From: Helochares maculicollis
Lineage: Eukaryota; Arthropoda; Insecta; Coleoptera; Hydrophilidae
DNA length: 64,000 nucleotides
Assembly: GCA_033557835.1 (NCBI GenBank)
Contig: JAWQRO010000020.1
Location: 1 to 64,000, forward strand
Reading direction: 5' to 3'
Within the stretch, counting starts at the first letter, position 1; each line of letters begins with the position of its first letter. Positions 1 through 11,520 of the stretch are shown here, piece by piece. A model generated the notes under the pieces. The model was given only the letters and a program-made list of their open reading frames with translations. It ran no database searches and was not told the origin of the DNA. The position numbers and the translations under genes are program-made.

Positions 1-485
1 GGCTAGGTCCTCAGCAACTTCTCTAATGGTGATTCGACGATTGGCCAATACCATTTTCTTCACTTCATCAATTTTTTCATTTGTTGTTCAAGTCTTCGGG
101 CGTCCGGCACGCTCTTCGTCGTTCGCATCTTCTCGGCCTTCTGAGAACATTTTGTACCATCGATAAACGTTGCTTCGGTCTAAGGTAGCTTCTCCGTATG
201 CCGCAGTCAACATTCGGAATGCATCCGCGCACTTAATTTCGTTTTTCACACCAAATTCGATACAGGTTCTTTGATCCATTTTTTTGAATAAGTAAAAATC
301 GAAGACGAGCCAAAACACGTGCAAGCAAAGCAGCTGTCAACAATTAACTGAACATTCAAAATGGCCGAACTTGTCGGTGTAAGTGAGAGCCATGAGTACC
401 AACATAACGCCACAAAAAAATCGAAACTCGAATATACGTAACCCGCGAAAATTAAAAATTCGCGATACTTGTTGAACACACCTCG
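1..485 (-). mobile_element. mariner element, 5' part, in a projectin intron
   Basis: A transposase start on the minus strand (about 279 downwards) reads MDQRTCIEFGVKNEIKCADA...SNVYRWYKMFSEGRED and KKMVLANRRITIREVAEDL, the N-terminal helix-turn-helix domain of mariner transposases. One in-frame TGA (88-90) breaks it, so this copy is inactive. The outer end carries a terminal-repeat-like sequence, CGAGGTGTGTTCAACAAGTA read inwards from 485, followed outside by TA (486-487), the mariner target. The catalytic part and other end lie left of the window. Confidence 0.85.
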
Positions 486-1247
486 TATTGCATAAGTTTG
501 CCTAAATTCAGTCGCGGTAACAAAATTCCATAGATTTAAGATCGATTGATTAAAAGTAGAATATATTGATGTAATCTCATTTTATCAATTAAATACTCGC
601 TGCACAAATGTGTAAATGTTTAAACATAGTTGTAGTTAAATAGAAACCAACCATAATATTTTGCTGTATCGTTCTACAGCAAAATCCAACTGGTTTTCTT
701 AGTGCGAGAATTCAATCAAACTTAATGCTCTATTGTCGATAATATTTTGCCATTCTCAGATGTTAGACTCACGATCTCATCGATAAATATCGGTGGTTTC
801 TAGTTGAAAAACTGAATTAAGGTGTCTTTTCAAGGTAGCTTCATTCATTGCAAAGATCGTCATAAGTAATAGAGGGTGCTATTTCTGGACTATACGATGG
901 ATGCTGTAATATTTCCGAACCAACTTCTTGCAGTATTAACATCGAAGCTGCTCAGCTGGCTGCACATTGTCAAGAATTTTATCAACTGTTCCCGAGGTTG
1001 GATGAAAGAGATTCACACAATGTTTGAAATAAAATAGCCAAAATGAAAGCAAACGGTCTTATTATTTTTTCACTTCTAAACGCTTTACGATCACTGCATT
1101 AGTTTCGATGCGTTTACTGATGAATTGAATGCATATATATGGCAATAGTTTATGAAAAGCTTCCCCTCTCCAAGCATCTGTCCTAATATTTGCAACTTAG
1201 CCCTTATGGTAAAACCTCTACCTATAAAAACATAGTGTTTTACTTAC
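486..1247 (-). other. bt: Projectin intron, left-edge part
   Basis: AT-rich intron following exon 67. Apart from the two mariner pieces nothing coding is seen. Confidence 0.7.
840..960 (-). mobile_element. Small mariner-like transposase relic
   Basis: Minus-strand translation around 870-905 gives LQHPSYSPEIAPS, the highly conserved HPPYSPDxAPSD motif near the third catalytic aspartate of mariner transposases. The flanks are too decayed to read. Separate from the element at 1-485. Confidence 0.5.
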
Positions 1248-1535
1248 CACTAATTTGAATCTTGATAATAGCGGAATCCTGTCCCAAATCATTTTCAGCT
1301 GTGATTTTATAAGGTCCACTATCCAGTTTGCTACCATCGCGAATGGTGAGGATAGCGTGTCTATCCTTAACTTCCACGTGGTAATGTCCACCGGATTCGA
1401 TGACTTCGCCTTCTCTGACCCAGGTTATCCTTGGGCGTGGATGGCCAGTGAACGGAATCTTGATCACAACGTTCTCTCCTTTGTCGAAGTAAGCAGTATC
1501 TCGGAAACGTGGTGGAATGTTGAGTTTTGGTGCAG
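1248..1535 (-). CDS. bt: Projectin exon 67: last Ig before the expected Fn and kinase
   Basis: APKLNIPPRFRDTAYFDKGE, ITWVREGEVIESG and SGPYKITAENDLGQDSAIIK. Acceptor CTTTTAG, donor G|GTAAGT. The next exon lies beyond the left edge. Confidence 0.95.
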
Positions 1536-1770
1536 CTAAAAGTTGATTTAGCATTTAGCAACCATGAACGTCAACTATCGAAAGTAATATTAATTTAAAG
1601 CAGTGGCATATCAATTTTACCCGCTCGGGAGACCCTTGCAAAACCTTAATTCAACTTCTAGCAAAATATGTAAACCTGGTTGACATTTTTTTACACAAAT
1701 TATCTGGGCTATAATGGTACAGTAAAGCTATAAGCCACTGATTTAAACAAAAAAGTACAAAAAGACTTAC

Positions 1771-4700
1771 TCATTATAATAAGTTCAGCACGAGTAGACT
1801 TAACGCCACCTTTGTTAACTGCCCTACAGACGTACTCATCTGCATCTTCTCCGAACACGTCCTTGATAAGTAAAGTGTAGTTTTCACCTTCATTGGTGAT
1901 GTGGTACCTCGCTCCATTGACAATCTCACGTGCGCCCTTGTACCATGTGACGGTTGGTTTGGGAATACCAGTGATAGTGCATTTAAACTCTGCATTGTGA
2001 TTTTGAATGCAGTTGGCATTCTTAAGGGGCTTAATGATTTCTGGTGGTTGAGCGGCGAGAGGATCTTTGATCTTAACGGAAGAAGAGTTGGACGACGGTT
2101 CTGAAAGTCCAGCGATGTTTTGGGCGAACACGCGGAATTCGTATTGTCTGTCTTCTATAAGGTTGGAAATGTTAATTTGATTAGGTAAGCAAATGACTTG
2201 ATTGACGCGTTGCCAAGTGTTTTCACCCTTCTCGCGCTTGTCGATCCAATAGCCTTGGATGCGAGAGCCGCCATCGGATTCAGGCTTAGCCCATTCAAGA
2301 TTGACGAAATCTCCACCAACTTCGGTGACTTTAGGTACACCAGGAGGTGATGGTACATCGAATGGAGCCTTGGCTCTGATTGGATTGGTACCTTCAAGAG
2401 CAGGACCGATGCCGTTATCATTTTGGGCAGAAACTCTAAACAAGTATTCTTGTCCTTCGGTCAATCCCTGGACGTTGAAGGTGGTGTCTTTGCAGCTGCT
2501 GTTAATTGTTATCCAGTGTGGTAGTGTGACATCCTTACGTTCAATGACATAATTGGTAATACGAAGACCTCCATCGTAAGAAGGTGGCTTCCAAGCAAGA
2601 TTGCAAGTATGCTTGGTGATATGAGACGTTTCCAATGGTCCATTTGGTGGTCCAGGCAGGCCAGTGATGTAAACTGTGAAGTTTCCGCTAGCGCTTCCGC
2701 TGTCGTTCTTGACAGTCAAATTGTAAGTACCAGCATCGGATTTTACAATATCCTTAATGAAAATAATAATGTAATCGTCGAAAATAGTGTATTTGATGTG
2801 ACTAGATTCATCAATCTTTTTGCCGTCTTTGCTAAGGGTAACGTCAAGCGGTTGATCTCCAGAATAATAAATCTTGATCTTAGTGTTATCTCCTTCAGGC
2901 AAGTATAAGTCTCCAGGAAGCCTGTCGATGCGTGGAGGTGATCCAATCTTGAGCTTACCAGTGGTAGTTACAGACCCAAGAGCGTTGCTAGCTTCACAAG
3001 TGTAGTCGCCTTCATCAATGTCCAACAAATCAGAGACATGCAAGAAGGAGGTGTTGCCCTTAGTTTCAATTCTAAAGCGTCCTCCAGTGGACAATTCACG
3101 GCCATTCTTCAACCAACGGAATGTAGGTGCAGGTTTACCTAAAGCTTCACATTCAAATGTGCAATGCTTGCCAAGTGGCGCTACTTGGTTTCCAAGCAAG
3201 CGCAACCATTCTGGTTTTTCACCACCCAAAACTTCACACACCTTAACAGGAGATGTGCAAGCACTGGGTTCACTCTTACCAGCAGCATTCACAGCGATAA
3301 TGCGGAATTCATAATCTGACCGTTCGATCAAATTAATTACAGTGTAATTAGTAGACGTAACATTATAGTCATTGCATTTATTCCAAATGGGACTTCCAAT
3401 TTCACGCTTCTCGATGATGTAACCGGTAATCTTAGATCCACCATCGGTCGCTGGTGGTTCCCAGGTGAGGTCGACATAGTTCTTTCCAACTTTGACAACC
3501 TTAGGATTCTGAGGTGGTGCTGGTACATTGAACTTGCCCTTAAGTTTGAATTTGGACGAGGCGGCAGATGGTTTGCTGAAGCCGGCAGCATTCTTGGCAC
3601 GTACGCGGAATTCGTATTCTGCTCCGCTGGTCATATTGTATAAAGTGAAATGATTATCTTTGATAAGGTAATCACTAGCCTTGGTCCAGTGCGAGTCAGA
3701 AACTTCGCGGTATTCGAGGTTGTAACCTTGGATGCGTGAACCTCCATCATTAGTAGGTTTGTCCCAATACAATTGAATAGAGCTGGTATCCCAATCGGTA
3801 ACCCTTGGTGGACCTGGGGGATCTGGCACTGTGAATGGAAATTTGGCAGTAATGGGCTCATCAGTTTCCAAAGGTTCACTGATTCCGTATTGGTTTTCAG
3901 CACGAACTCTGAAGCTGTATTTGCGGTTAGCTTCTAATCCCATGACGTCATAATGGCAGTTGCGGACGAAACTGCAAGCCTTGACCCAAATGCCATTGGT
4001 GTCTAATTTTTCTACGATGTAGTTGGTGATTGGTGAGCCACCGTCATCTAATGGTGGTCTCCAGGCTAACGAGCAGTTGTCTGGAGTGATATCAGAAACA
4101 TCCAATGGACCTTGTGGTGGCTGAGGTTTGTCGACAACCAATACTCTGCAAGAAGCAGAATCTGAACCCATCGTATTAGTTAATTTAATGGTGTAGCTTC
4201 CGGTATCGTTGCGCTTGGCACACTTATTGAAGAATGTGGAAGTTGTATCAGTTGTATCGTATTTAATCCTGTTATCAGCCAAAATTTCTTCACCGTTGAT
4301 GGTCCAGGTCGCCTTAGGTTTAGGTGTAGCGACATAAGGTACGGTAATCTTGAATTCCTCGCCTGCAATAACGACCATATCGCGAATGCTAAGGTCAGAA
4401 GTGATCTTCGGTGCGGATGGTGGCGCTTTGCAAGCAATCATATCGGAGGAAGAGCTCCATGGACCCTGTCCAGCAGCATTAACAGCTGCTACTCTAAATT
4501 CATATTCATGGTTTTCAATCAAATTGATGACCTTATGAGTGAGGTCAGGGACAAGAGCATGAGATGCTTTAGTCCATTTGTCTTCAGAAATAAGTCTCTT
4601 TTCAATAACATATCCAGTAATTGGTGAACCGCCATCGTGACGTGGTTTCTGCCAAGCGATGGTGATAGAATCTTCTGATGTTTCGATTCCTCTCGGAGAT

Positions 4701-5607
4701 CCTGGAGCGGCAGGAACATCGAATGGATGTCTGGCGCGAATTGGTTCGGCAGTTGTAGCCGCATCGGATTGTCCATATTGATTTTCAGCGTACACTCTAA
4801 AGTCGTACTCTTTGCCCAAAGTTAAGTTGCGTATACGAATGAAGGGTACAGTGCAGTAGCTGCTGACCTTTGACCAGGTAGAAGATTTGGCTTCCTTCTT
4901 TTCAATTACATAATTGGTGATATCTGCGCCTCCATTATCTTTAGGTGGTTGCCAGTATAACGTGAGGGCATCTCCAGCAAATTCGTCAGCCCTTAGGTTT
5001 TCTGGTTTTGCAGGGCGGTCTAAAACTTTGACGTTGATGGTAGCGGTGTCAAATCCGGATGGGTTCTTCAATTGCAATCTGTATTGGCCGGTATCGGAAC
5101 GTTTCGAGTTCTTTACTATAATGCTGGCATAGTCATCGGCTAATTGTGGGAATACTCTGCTGTCGGTTTCATCCAAGATCTTGTCGTTAGCGAACCAAGT
5201 AGCGGTTGGTTTGGGGAAGCCGACATATGGCACGTGAATGCTGAAATCTTCTCCAGCTCTGACGGTAATGTCGCGGATACCACCAAGATCCATGCATGGT
5301 TTATTGGGTTGTTCTTCAATGAGAATGTTGTTGCTTGGCTTGCTTGGTTCAGAGTTGCCAACGTTGTTGCAAGCGATAACTCTGAATTGATATTCTTCTC
5401 CTTCTTTGAGATTTGGCACGGTGTAGACGTTTTCAGTGATTGGAACGGTGTTGACATCGGTCCAGTCTTTAGCGTCCTTGGGTCTCTTCTGTAAGATGTA
5501 GCCATTGAGCTTAGAGCCGCCATCGTGTTTTGGTGGTCTCCAGGATAATGTAACGCTGTCTTTGGTGATGCGATCAGCTTTTGGTGGTTCTGGAGCGTCA
5601 GGCTTGA
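1771..5607 (-). CDS. bt: Projectin exon 66: thirteen-domain exon near the kinase end
   Basis: 3,837 nt with no intron. Order: Fn (KPDAPEPPKADRITKDS), Ig (MDLGGIRDITVRAGED), Fn (RPAKPENLRADEFAGD), Fn (DVPAAPGSPRGIETSED), Ig (APKITSDLSIRDMVVIAG), Fn (KPQPPQGPLDVSDITPD), Fn (VPDPPGPPRVTDWDTSS), Fn (VPAPPQNPKVVKVGKN), Ig (EKPEWLRLLGNQVAPLG), Ig (PPRIDRLPGDLYLPEGD), Fn (LPGPPNGPLETSHITKH), Fn (VPSPPGVPKVTEVGGD), Ig (PPEIIKPLKNANCIQNH). With exon 65 this gives the Fn-Fn-Fn and Ig-Ig irregularities that mark the kinase-proximal end of projectin. Ends IIM at A|GTAAGT. Confidence 0.97.
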
Positions 5608-5738
5608 CTATAATAGAAGAATACGTTTATGAGTAATGCTTTGATACTGTTCTTAATTTTGTCCCACCCATATGGGAATATTTGGGACTATTCTAAATCA
5701 AGCTTAGGAGCTTTAAAGTAAATTAAAGTAAAACTTAC

Positions 5739-6468
5739 ATCTTTGGTGTCCAGCAACGATTGGTTCAGTAGGCTTGCTAGGTTTGCCAGGTCCAGCTTCG
5801 TTCACGGCAACTACTCTGAATTCATATTTATTACCTTCTCTTAAGTCTTGAACAGTGTAAGTAGTATTAGGAGTAGGATAGTTGTTGACTTTCACCCAGT
5901 CTCCTCCACGTTCTCTCTTCTCCACATAATAACCAGTGACAGGTTTGCCACCAGTATAAGTAGGTGGGTTCCACTTGAGAGAGCAGCTTGATGGAGTGTA
6001 TCCAGTAACTTCGGGCTGGCTTGGCGCATCTGGTGGATCAAATGGACTCTTGGCAATGATGGGCTTGCTTTCGAGTGGTTCAGAAACACCATAGATATTT
6101 TCAGCTCTGACCCTGAAGAGGTATTTTTTGCCTTCGTTGAGTCCACGGACTGTGAATGATGGTTTAGGGCAGAATCCTGGCACTGGTCTCCAGGAATCGC
6201 TTCCGAATTCGCTGACTTCTACAATGTAGCCGGTGATATCACCACCACCGTCATCAGCAGGTGGGTTCCATGACAATGAAACGCTATCTTGTGTTGTAGC
6301 GGTAGATTGCAATGGGCCTCTTGGTATTCCAGGCTTGTCTACTACAGTGACTTCAATTTCAGCTGTGTCTTCTCCATATTCGTTCTTAGCGTGGATTTTG
6401 TACTTGCCAGTGTCATCCCTGTTAGAAGCTTCAACCCACAATTTGGTATGTTCGCTTGTGGTTTCAGT
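5739..6468 (-). CDS. bt: Projectin exon 65: end of Ig, then Fn-Fn
   Basis: TETTSEHTKLWVEASNRDD...GKYKIHAKNEYGED ends the Ig. Fn (KPGIPRGPLQSTATTQDSV) and Fn (DPPDAPSQPEVTGYTPSSCS) follow. Ends IVAGHQR at T|GTAAGT. Confidence 0.94.
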
Positions 6469-6637
6469 CTGTGTGCAAGGAATGCAATTAATTTATTGAA
6501 GTATTGTACAATATTGTAGTGTATAAAATATGTAAACTTATGGAAATAAAAGAATTAAGCTTTGACACATTTAATATCTAAAAACTAATATGAGTTAAAA
6601 ATGTAGTCATGTATGCAAATAGGCGTTTGACACTTAC

Positions 6638-7098
6638 GGATACTCTGTTGGATTCAACAATCTTGTTGCCATTCTTCGTCCATTCCACCGTAGGTGTGGG
6701 AGCTCCACTCATGGGAATATCTACATTGATTGGTTCTCCAGCCCTGACTTTGATCTTGCGACCAATCAAAGCGTCTAACCAAAGTTTTGGTTTTTCCTTC
6801 ATTGGTTTGGCAGTGAAAACATTGGATACATCGCTTGGTTTTCCAGGTCCTGCTGCGTTAACAGCAGATACTCTGTATTCATATTGGTGACCTTCAGCCA
6901 CACGATCATCAGTATACTCAAGGTTACGGACTGGTTCCTTGTTAACCTTAACCCATCTTCCCGTAGCCTTATCCCTTCTTTCGATATCATAGCCAATGAT
7001 AGGCGAGCCACCATTGCTGATGGGTGCCGTCCATTTAATTTTGATGTGGTCCTTGTCACTGTCCACAAGTTCTGGTTTGCCTGGTTTTCCAGGGACAT
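6638..7098 (-). CDS. bt: Projectin exon 64: Fn and first half of an Ig
   Basis: VPGKPGKPELVDSDKDHIKI...YEYRVSAVNAAGPGKPSDVS (Fn), then KLWLDALIGRKIKVRAGEPI and VEWTKNGNKIVESNRVS (Ig start). Phase-0 donor TCC|GTAAGT splits the Ig. Confidence 0.94.
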
Positions 7099-7175
7099 CT
7101 GGGCAAACAAATGGTTGAGGTTTAATAGACGTAAGGGATGAAATACTCCACCGGAAAATTTGCGAAAAAACTTAC

Positions 7176-7381
7176 CGTATTGGTTCTTGGCTACTACTGG
7201 TTTTTCGGTGTTCAAAGGTTCAGAACGTCCTTGCAAATTTTCGGCGAAGACTCTGAACTCATATTTGGTTCCTTCCAACAGTCTTGGTACAACGGCGTGC
7301 GTGTTCTTTGGGTTGACGTAGTTAACAGCTGGTACCCATCCACCTCCATGGGTAAGGTCGCGCTTTTCAATGACGTAAGCA
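7176..7381 (-). CDS. bt: Projectin exon 63: rest of the split Fn
   Basis: AYVIEKRDLTHGGGWVPAVN, YEFRVFAENLQGRSEPLNTE and KPVVAKNQY. Acceptor TTTTTGCAG, donor G|GTAAGT. Confidence 0.94.
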
Positions 7382-7823
7382 CTGCAAAAATTTTCAGTAA
7401 GAACAATTTTTTGTTCAAAGATCATCTATCACAACGATTCTATATAGTAAATAATTAGACAGAAAGACAGAAGTTATTTTAAGGATTCATAATTATTTAT
7501 TCCATTAGAAGGAGCAATGATTTTCATGCTATCAGCAAATATTTAAAAACATGGCTTGGCTTGAATAAGAGGATGTGAAAATCTCCAGACCGAATGTTAT
7601 GCGAGGAAATAATTATACGCGAGACGAGTTAAGATCTCCAAACCAGTGCCTGTAGATGAAATTGTCTATAATAATTTATCAATATTGTGAATTGCAATGT
7701 CAGCACGAAGTGGGGCACAAAAGATAGAAAAAAGTGAAACATTGGAGTCAGAAATATCAGAAGATGGAATTCATAGCTCGAAATGTAAAATTGTCCAAAA
7801 GTATTTTTAAGACATATACTCAC

Positions 7824-7929
7824 GTGACTTCACTGCCGCCATTGTCTTTAGGTGGTTTCCATGAAAGGGTGACGCTTTGAGCGGTGACTTCTTCATATTC
7901 AAGTGGTCCTTCAGGTGCAGCGGGGCGAT
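7824..7929 (-). CDS. bt: Projectin exon 62: first third of an Fn
   Basis: RPAAPEGPLEYEEVTAQSVT then LSWKPPKDNGGSEVT, broken in phase 2 at AC|GTGAGT. Completed by exon 63. Confidence 0.93.
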
Positions 7930-8070
7930 CTATATTTTAAATGTAAATTTAAATGAGGATTCCTAAATAAATCTCAGAAAGAAATGTAAGAAAAAACGAA
8001 AACTTTGTTAAGCTAAAAGAATAGTCATTAAATATGTCAAAATGAAGTAAAAATAATAATCGGCCTATAC

Positions 8071-8349
8071 CCAAAACGATGACTTGGAATGACCCTTCGT
8101 CAGTTCCTGAGTTATTTTGCAATTTCAAGTGGTACAAGCCACTATCCGAACGTCTGGCGTTCACAGTATGGATGATGGTGTGGTGGCCAATAGCAGTTAC
8201 TGAGGTCCTTTCATCGGCAGTCAGTGGTCGTCCTCCTACGGTCCAAGTGACTTCAGGCGTTGGTTCGCCAACGAAGTCTATGTCGACGTGCAGGATAAGT
8301 CCGGCCTTGATGCGGATATCGTTGAGTGGTGTCTTGATTTTGGGTGCCA
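8071..8349 (-). CDS. bt: Projectin exon 61: single Ig
   Basis: APKIKTPLNDIRIKAGLILH, VTWTVGGRPLTADE and SGLYHLKLQNNSGTDEGSFQ. Ends VIVL at G|GTATAG. Confidence 0.95.
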
Positions 8350-8713
8350 CTACACAAAAAAATGAACTCCATTTAGTCTTCTACCACACTATGAACTATG
8401 AAGGTAAATTGAAACCTCAATCGAGCTCCGCAATCTGTATAGCTCCAACAGAGATACGGTTTTTCTCAAAAATAAGTTGAAGATCTTTAAGAGTTTGCTC
8501 TTTTTCTCAAAATAATTATAAAAAAATCGACCAACCAGCTGATACAATGGATAAGAGCTCCTGCAACTCATATATCTTGAAATCTATAAAACTATAAAAT
8601 ATCAAGAATATGGAATCAATTATTTTTGAGATTGACACCATTGCTAATAACTGAGGTTCAAGTAGTTTCACAATCCATTAAATAAAAGGACAGTCAATGA
8701 TTCAAAAACTTAC

Positions 8714-9762
8714 AGAAACGAGCCTTGGCTGTGACGAGATCTGAAGGTTCGGAAGGTTCACTATCTCCGGCAGCGTTCTTAGCAATAATTCTAAATTCAT
8801 ATTCTTGTCCTTCAATTAAATCAGGTACGGTAGCAGCGTTTTTATTGGCAGGTACATGAGCGGCATTGGTCCAGTAAGGGCTTCCCTTTTCTTTCTTTTG
8901 GATAACGTATCCAGTGACGGGTGAACCGCCATCATTCTTAGGTGGTGTCCATTCGAGGTCAACATGATCCTTATCCCAGTCTGTGACTCGTGGTTTACCG
9001 GGTGCGCCAGGTTCATCAAACTCATTCTTAGCAATGATGCTCCTGGGCGTTTCTAATGGATCAGATTCTCCTACAGCGTTAACGGCTTTAACGCGGAAGT
9101 AATATTCCTTCTTGTGGATAAGTCGTTCAATGGTGTGGTGATGAACGGTGGCCATTCCTGCATCAGACCAGGTGCCACGTGACACATCCATTTTTTCAAT
9201 AACGTAATGCAAAATTGGAGAACCACCATCGTCAAGTGGTTTGTTCCAAGTGACACGAGCACTTTCCTTAGTGACGTCACTAACTTGCAATGGAGGTTGT
9301 GGTGGCGAAGGTCTATCTAATACGGTTACACTGGCAGAAGCAGAGCAGGTACCCAAATCGTTGGTCAGAGTCAAGGTGTACTTTCCAGTGTCTGTTCTCA
9401 AAGCAGATGGAATATCAAATGATACCTTGTTATTGTACACACCCATATCGACCCTATCACTTGGAGTGATTTCTTTGCCATTAATGGTCCATTTAGCAGT
9501 TGGCTTAGGTGCAGCTTCGATAGGAAGATTCCAGCTAATGCGCTGTCCAACTCTGACGACCAAATCTTCGAGCAACGATTTATTGAAGTTGGGTGCCAAA
9601 AATCTGGGTTTGGCAATAACAGGGAGAGAAGCTTCGCTGGGCTCACTTTGACCTCCCTTGTTTACTGCGATTACTCTGAATTCATATTCTTCTCCTTCTT
9701 GGAGATCTGGTACTGTGGCTTTTGGTGTGTTTCCAGGGACTTCTACAGCCTTCTCCCATGGT
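8714..9762 (-). CDS. bt: Projectin exon 60: end of Fn, then Ig-Fn-Fn
   Basis: PWEKAVEVPGNTPKATVPD ends the split Fn. Ig (APNFNKSLLEDLVVRVGQ, AKWTINGKEI), Fn (RPSPPQPPLQVSDVTKES) and Fn (DEPGAPGKPRVTDWDKDHVD) follow. Acceptor ATTATAG, donor T|GTAAGT. Confidence 0.96.
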
Positions 9763-10680
9763 CTATAATGGAAAAGAGAATATTTTAGTACTGATTTTTG
9801 TAATGGAAGCACACACTTAGTTAAAATCAAATAGCTTTGAAAGAAAACACATATTGCAGTTGAATAAATTCATTTACTGATTTTGCTGATATTTTCATGA
9901 TGTATCTGTTTTTTTTTCTATTGGGCTGAAGATGCTACAAATGGTTAAGTTTGGAACTAAAAGTGTTTTTAACTAACAAAATTCGCATTTATATTATACA
10001 CATTTTATAGTTTTAATTATCAGCACGGCATATTTTCATTTACAGCTGCAATTAGTCTGGATTTATATTTTTTAAGCAGAAATCGCTATCTTTATAAATT
10101 ATACTAATCGAAAAACATGAGTTCCAGCTTCAACTATTTGACATTCTCGAACCAAAGTGTGATGATTTAAAATAAAGTGCTATTAGTTAAGCTGTATGAT
10201 TTAGAAAGAGAGAAACCTTCGACACATACGGTGGTTATAATTTTGCGATCTCCATTTATGTTACATAGTTTCATAAAAAAAGTTATAGTCAAACTAATTG
10301 ACTCTGTGAAAGACGTGGACGTTTTTTTTATATCTAACTTAGGTAAAGATGTTCTCTACTCCCAAGGAAGTTAAAATTCCGATTTGTTTTTGACTATCGA
10401 TACAAAACTACAATCCTAAAAGGTACGTGTTTGCCTGATTCTTTGACTTATTGAAGTAAAGAAGTACTTTCAATTTTTAAAAATCCGGAAAATAACTATC
10501 ATCAACAGGGATGTTTAAATGTGAAAACAAAATAAATCATGCATGAGAAAATGTCATAATAGCGGATGAATAATATCTGGTGGAAAATATGATGAAAGTT
10601 GACAGTGGAATTGATTAGAAATGAGACGGAGTTGGGAATAGATACTGCAATTTTTAAATCAAGATAAAATAGCAACATAC
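9763..10680 (-). other. bt: Projectin intron 59/60
   Basis: About 0.9 kb, AT-rich; I see no gene, repeat array or transposon in it. Confidence 0.7.
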
Positions 10681-11398
10681 CCAAGCTTCTTGCGCTTCTC
10701 GATGATATATCCAGTAATTGGTGATCCACCATCTTTCTTTGGTGGGGTCCATTCAAGGTCCACATGGTCTTTATCCCAATCAGTGGCTTGAGGCGCACCA
10801 GGTTTGTCGGGCTTAGTGAAGGGATCTTTAGCAGTAATGCTTTCGGATGTCTGCAATGGCAAAGATTCTCCTTGTTTGTTAACAGCACGGACGCGGAAGT
10901 TATAGTCGTGACCTTCTTGCAAATGGTCGACCCTCATAGAAGTACCTAAAGCTTCTCCCACAGGTACCCATCTCATATTTTCGGTGTCCAATTTCTCCAC
11001 CGCATAGTGACTGATTTCACAGCCACCATCATCCTTTGGTGGTCGCCAATGCAAAGTAGCGGAGTTCTTGGTGACGTTATCTGCTCTAAGTGGACCTTCA
11101 GGTGGCAATGGAACGTCCATGACAAGAACATTAACGGTAGCTTTGTCAACTCCATTCTTGTTCTTGGCCATCAATTGATAAACGCCACTATCGCCTCTCT
11201 TAGCATCTGTAATTTTAAGTTTGGTATTGTAATCTTCGTTTGTAATTTTAACGCGGTCAGAATTGATCACAGGATTGTCCTTGAGAGACCATTCTTTAGT
11301 TGGTGGTGGTTCACCAATGACAGGTACGTTGAACTCGAAGCTTTGCCCGACGCGAATCTTAATGTCGAGAAGAGCGTTACGGTCAATCTTAGGAGCAA
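10681..11398 (-). CDS. bt: Projectin exon 59: Ig, Fn and first part of an Fn
   Basis: Ig (APKIDRNALLDIKIRVGQ), Fn (VPLPPEGPLRADNVTKNS), then Fn (TKPDKPGAPQATDWDKDH) cut after EKRKKL by an intron in phase 2 (GG|GTATGT). This is one of the few core introns that interrupts a domain. Confidence 0.95.
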
Positions 11399-11520
11399 CT
11401 GCAAAAAACATATTCGTTAGAAGACTAGTTGCTAAAAATTATATTGGAAGAATAAATAAGGTAGATTTGTTATCAATGGGTAATATACAAGGATATTTGT
11501 TTTCAAAAATGAATACTTAC

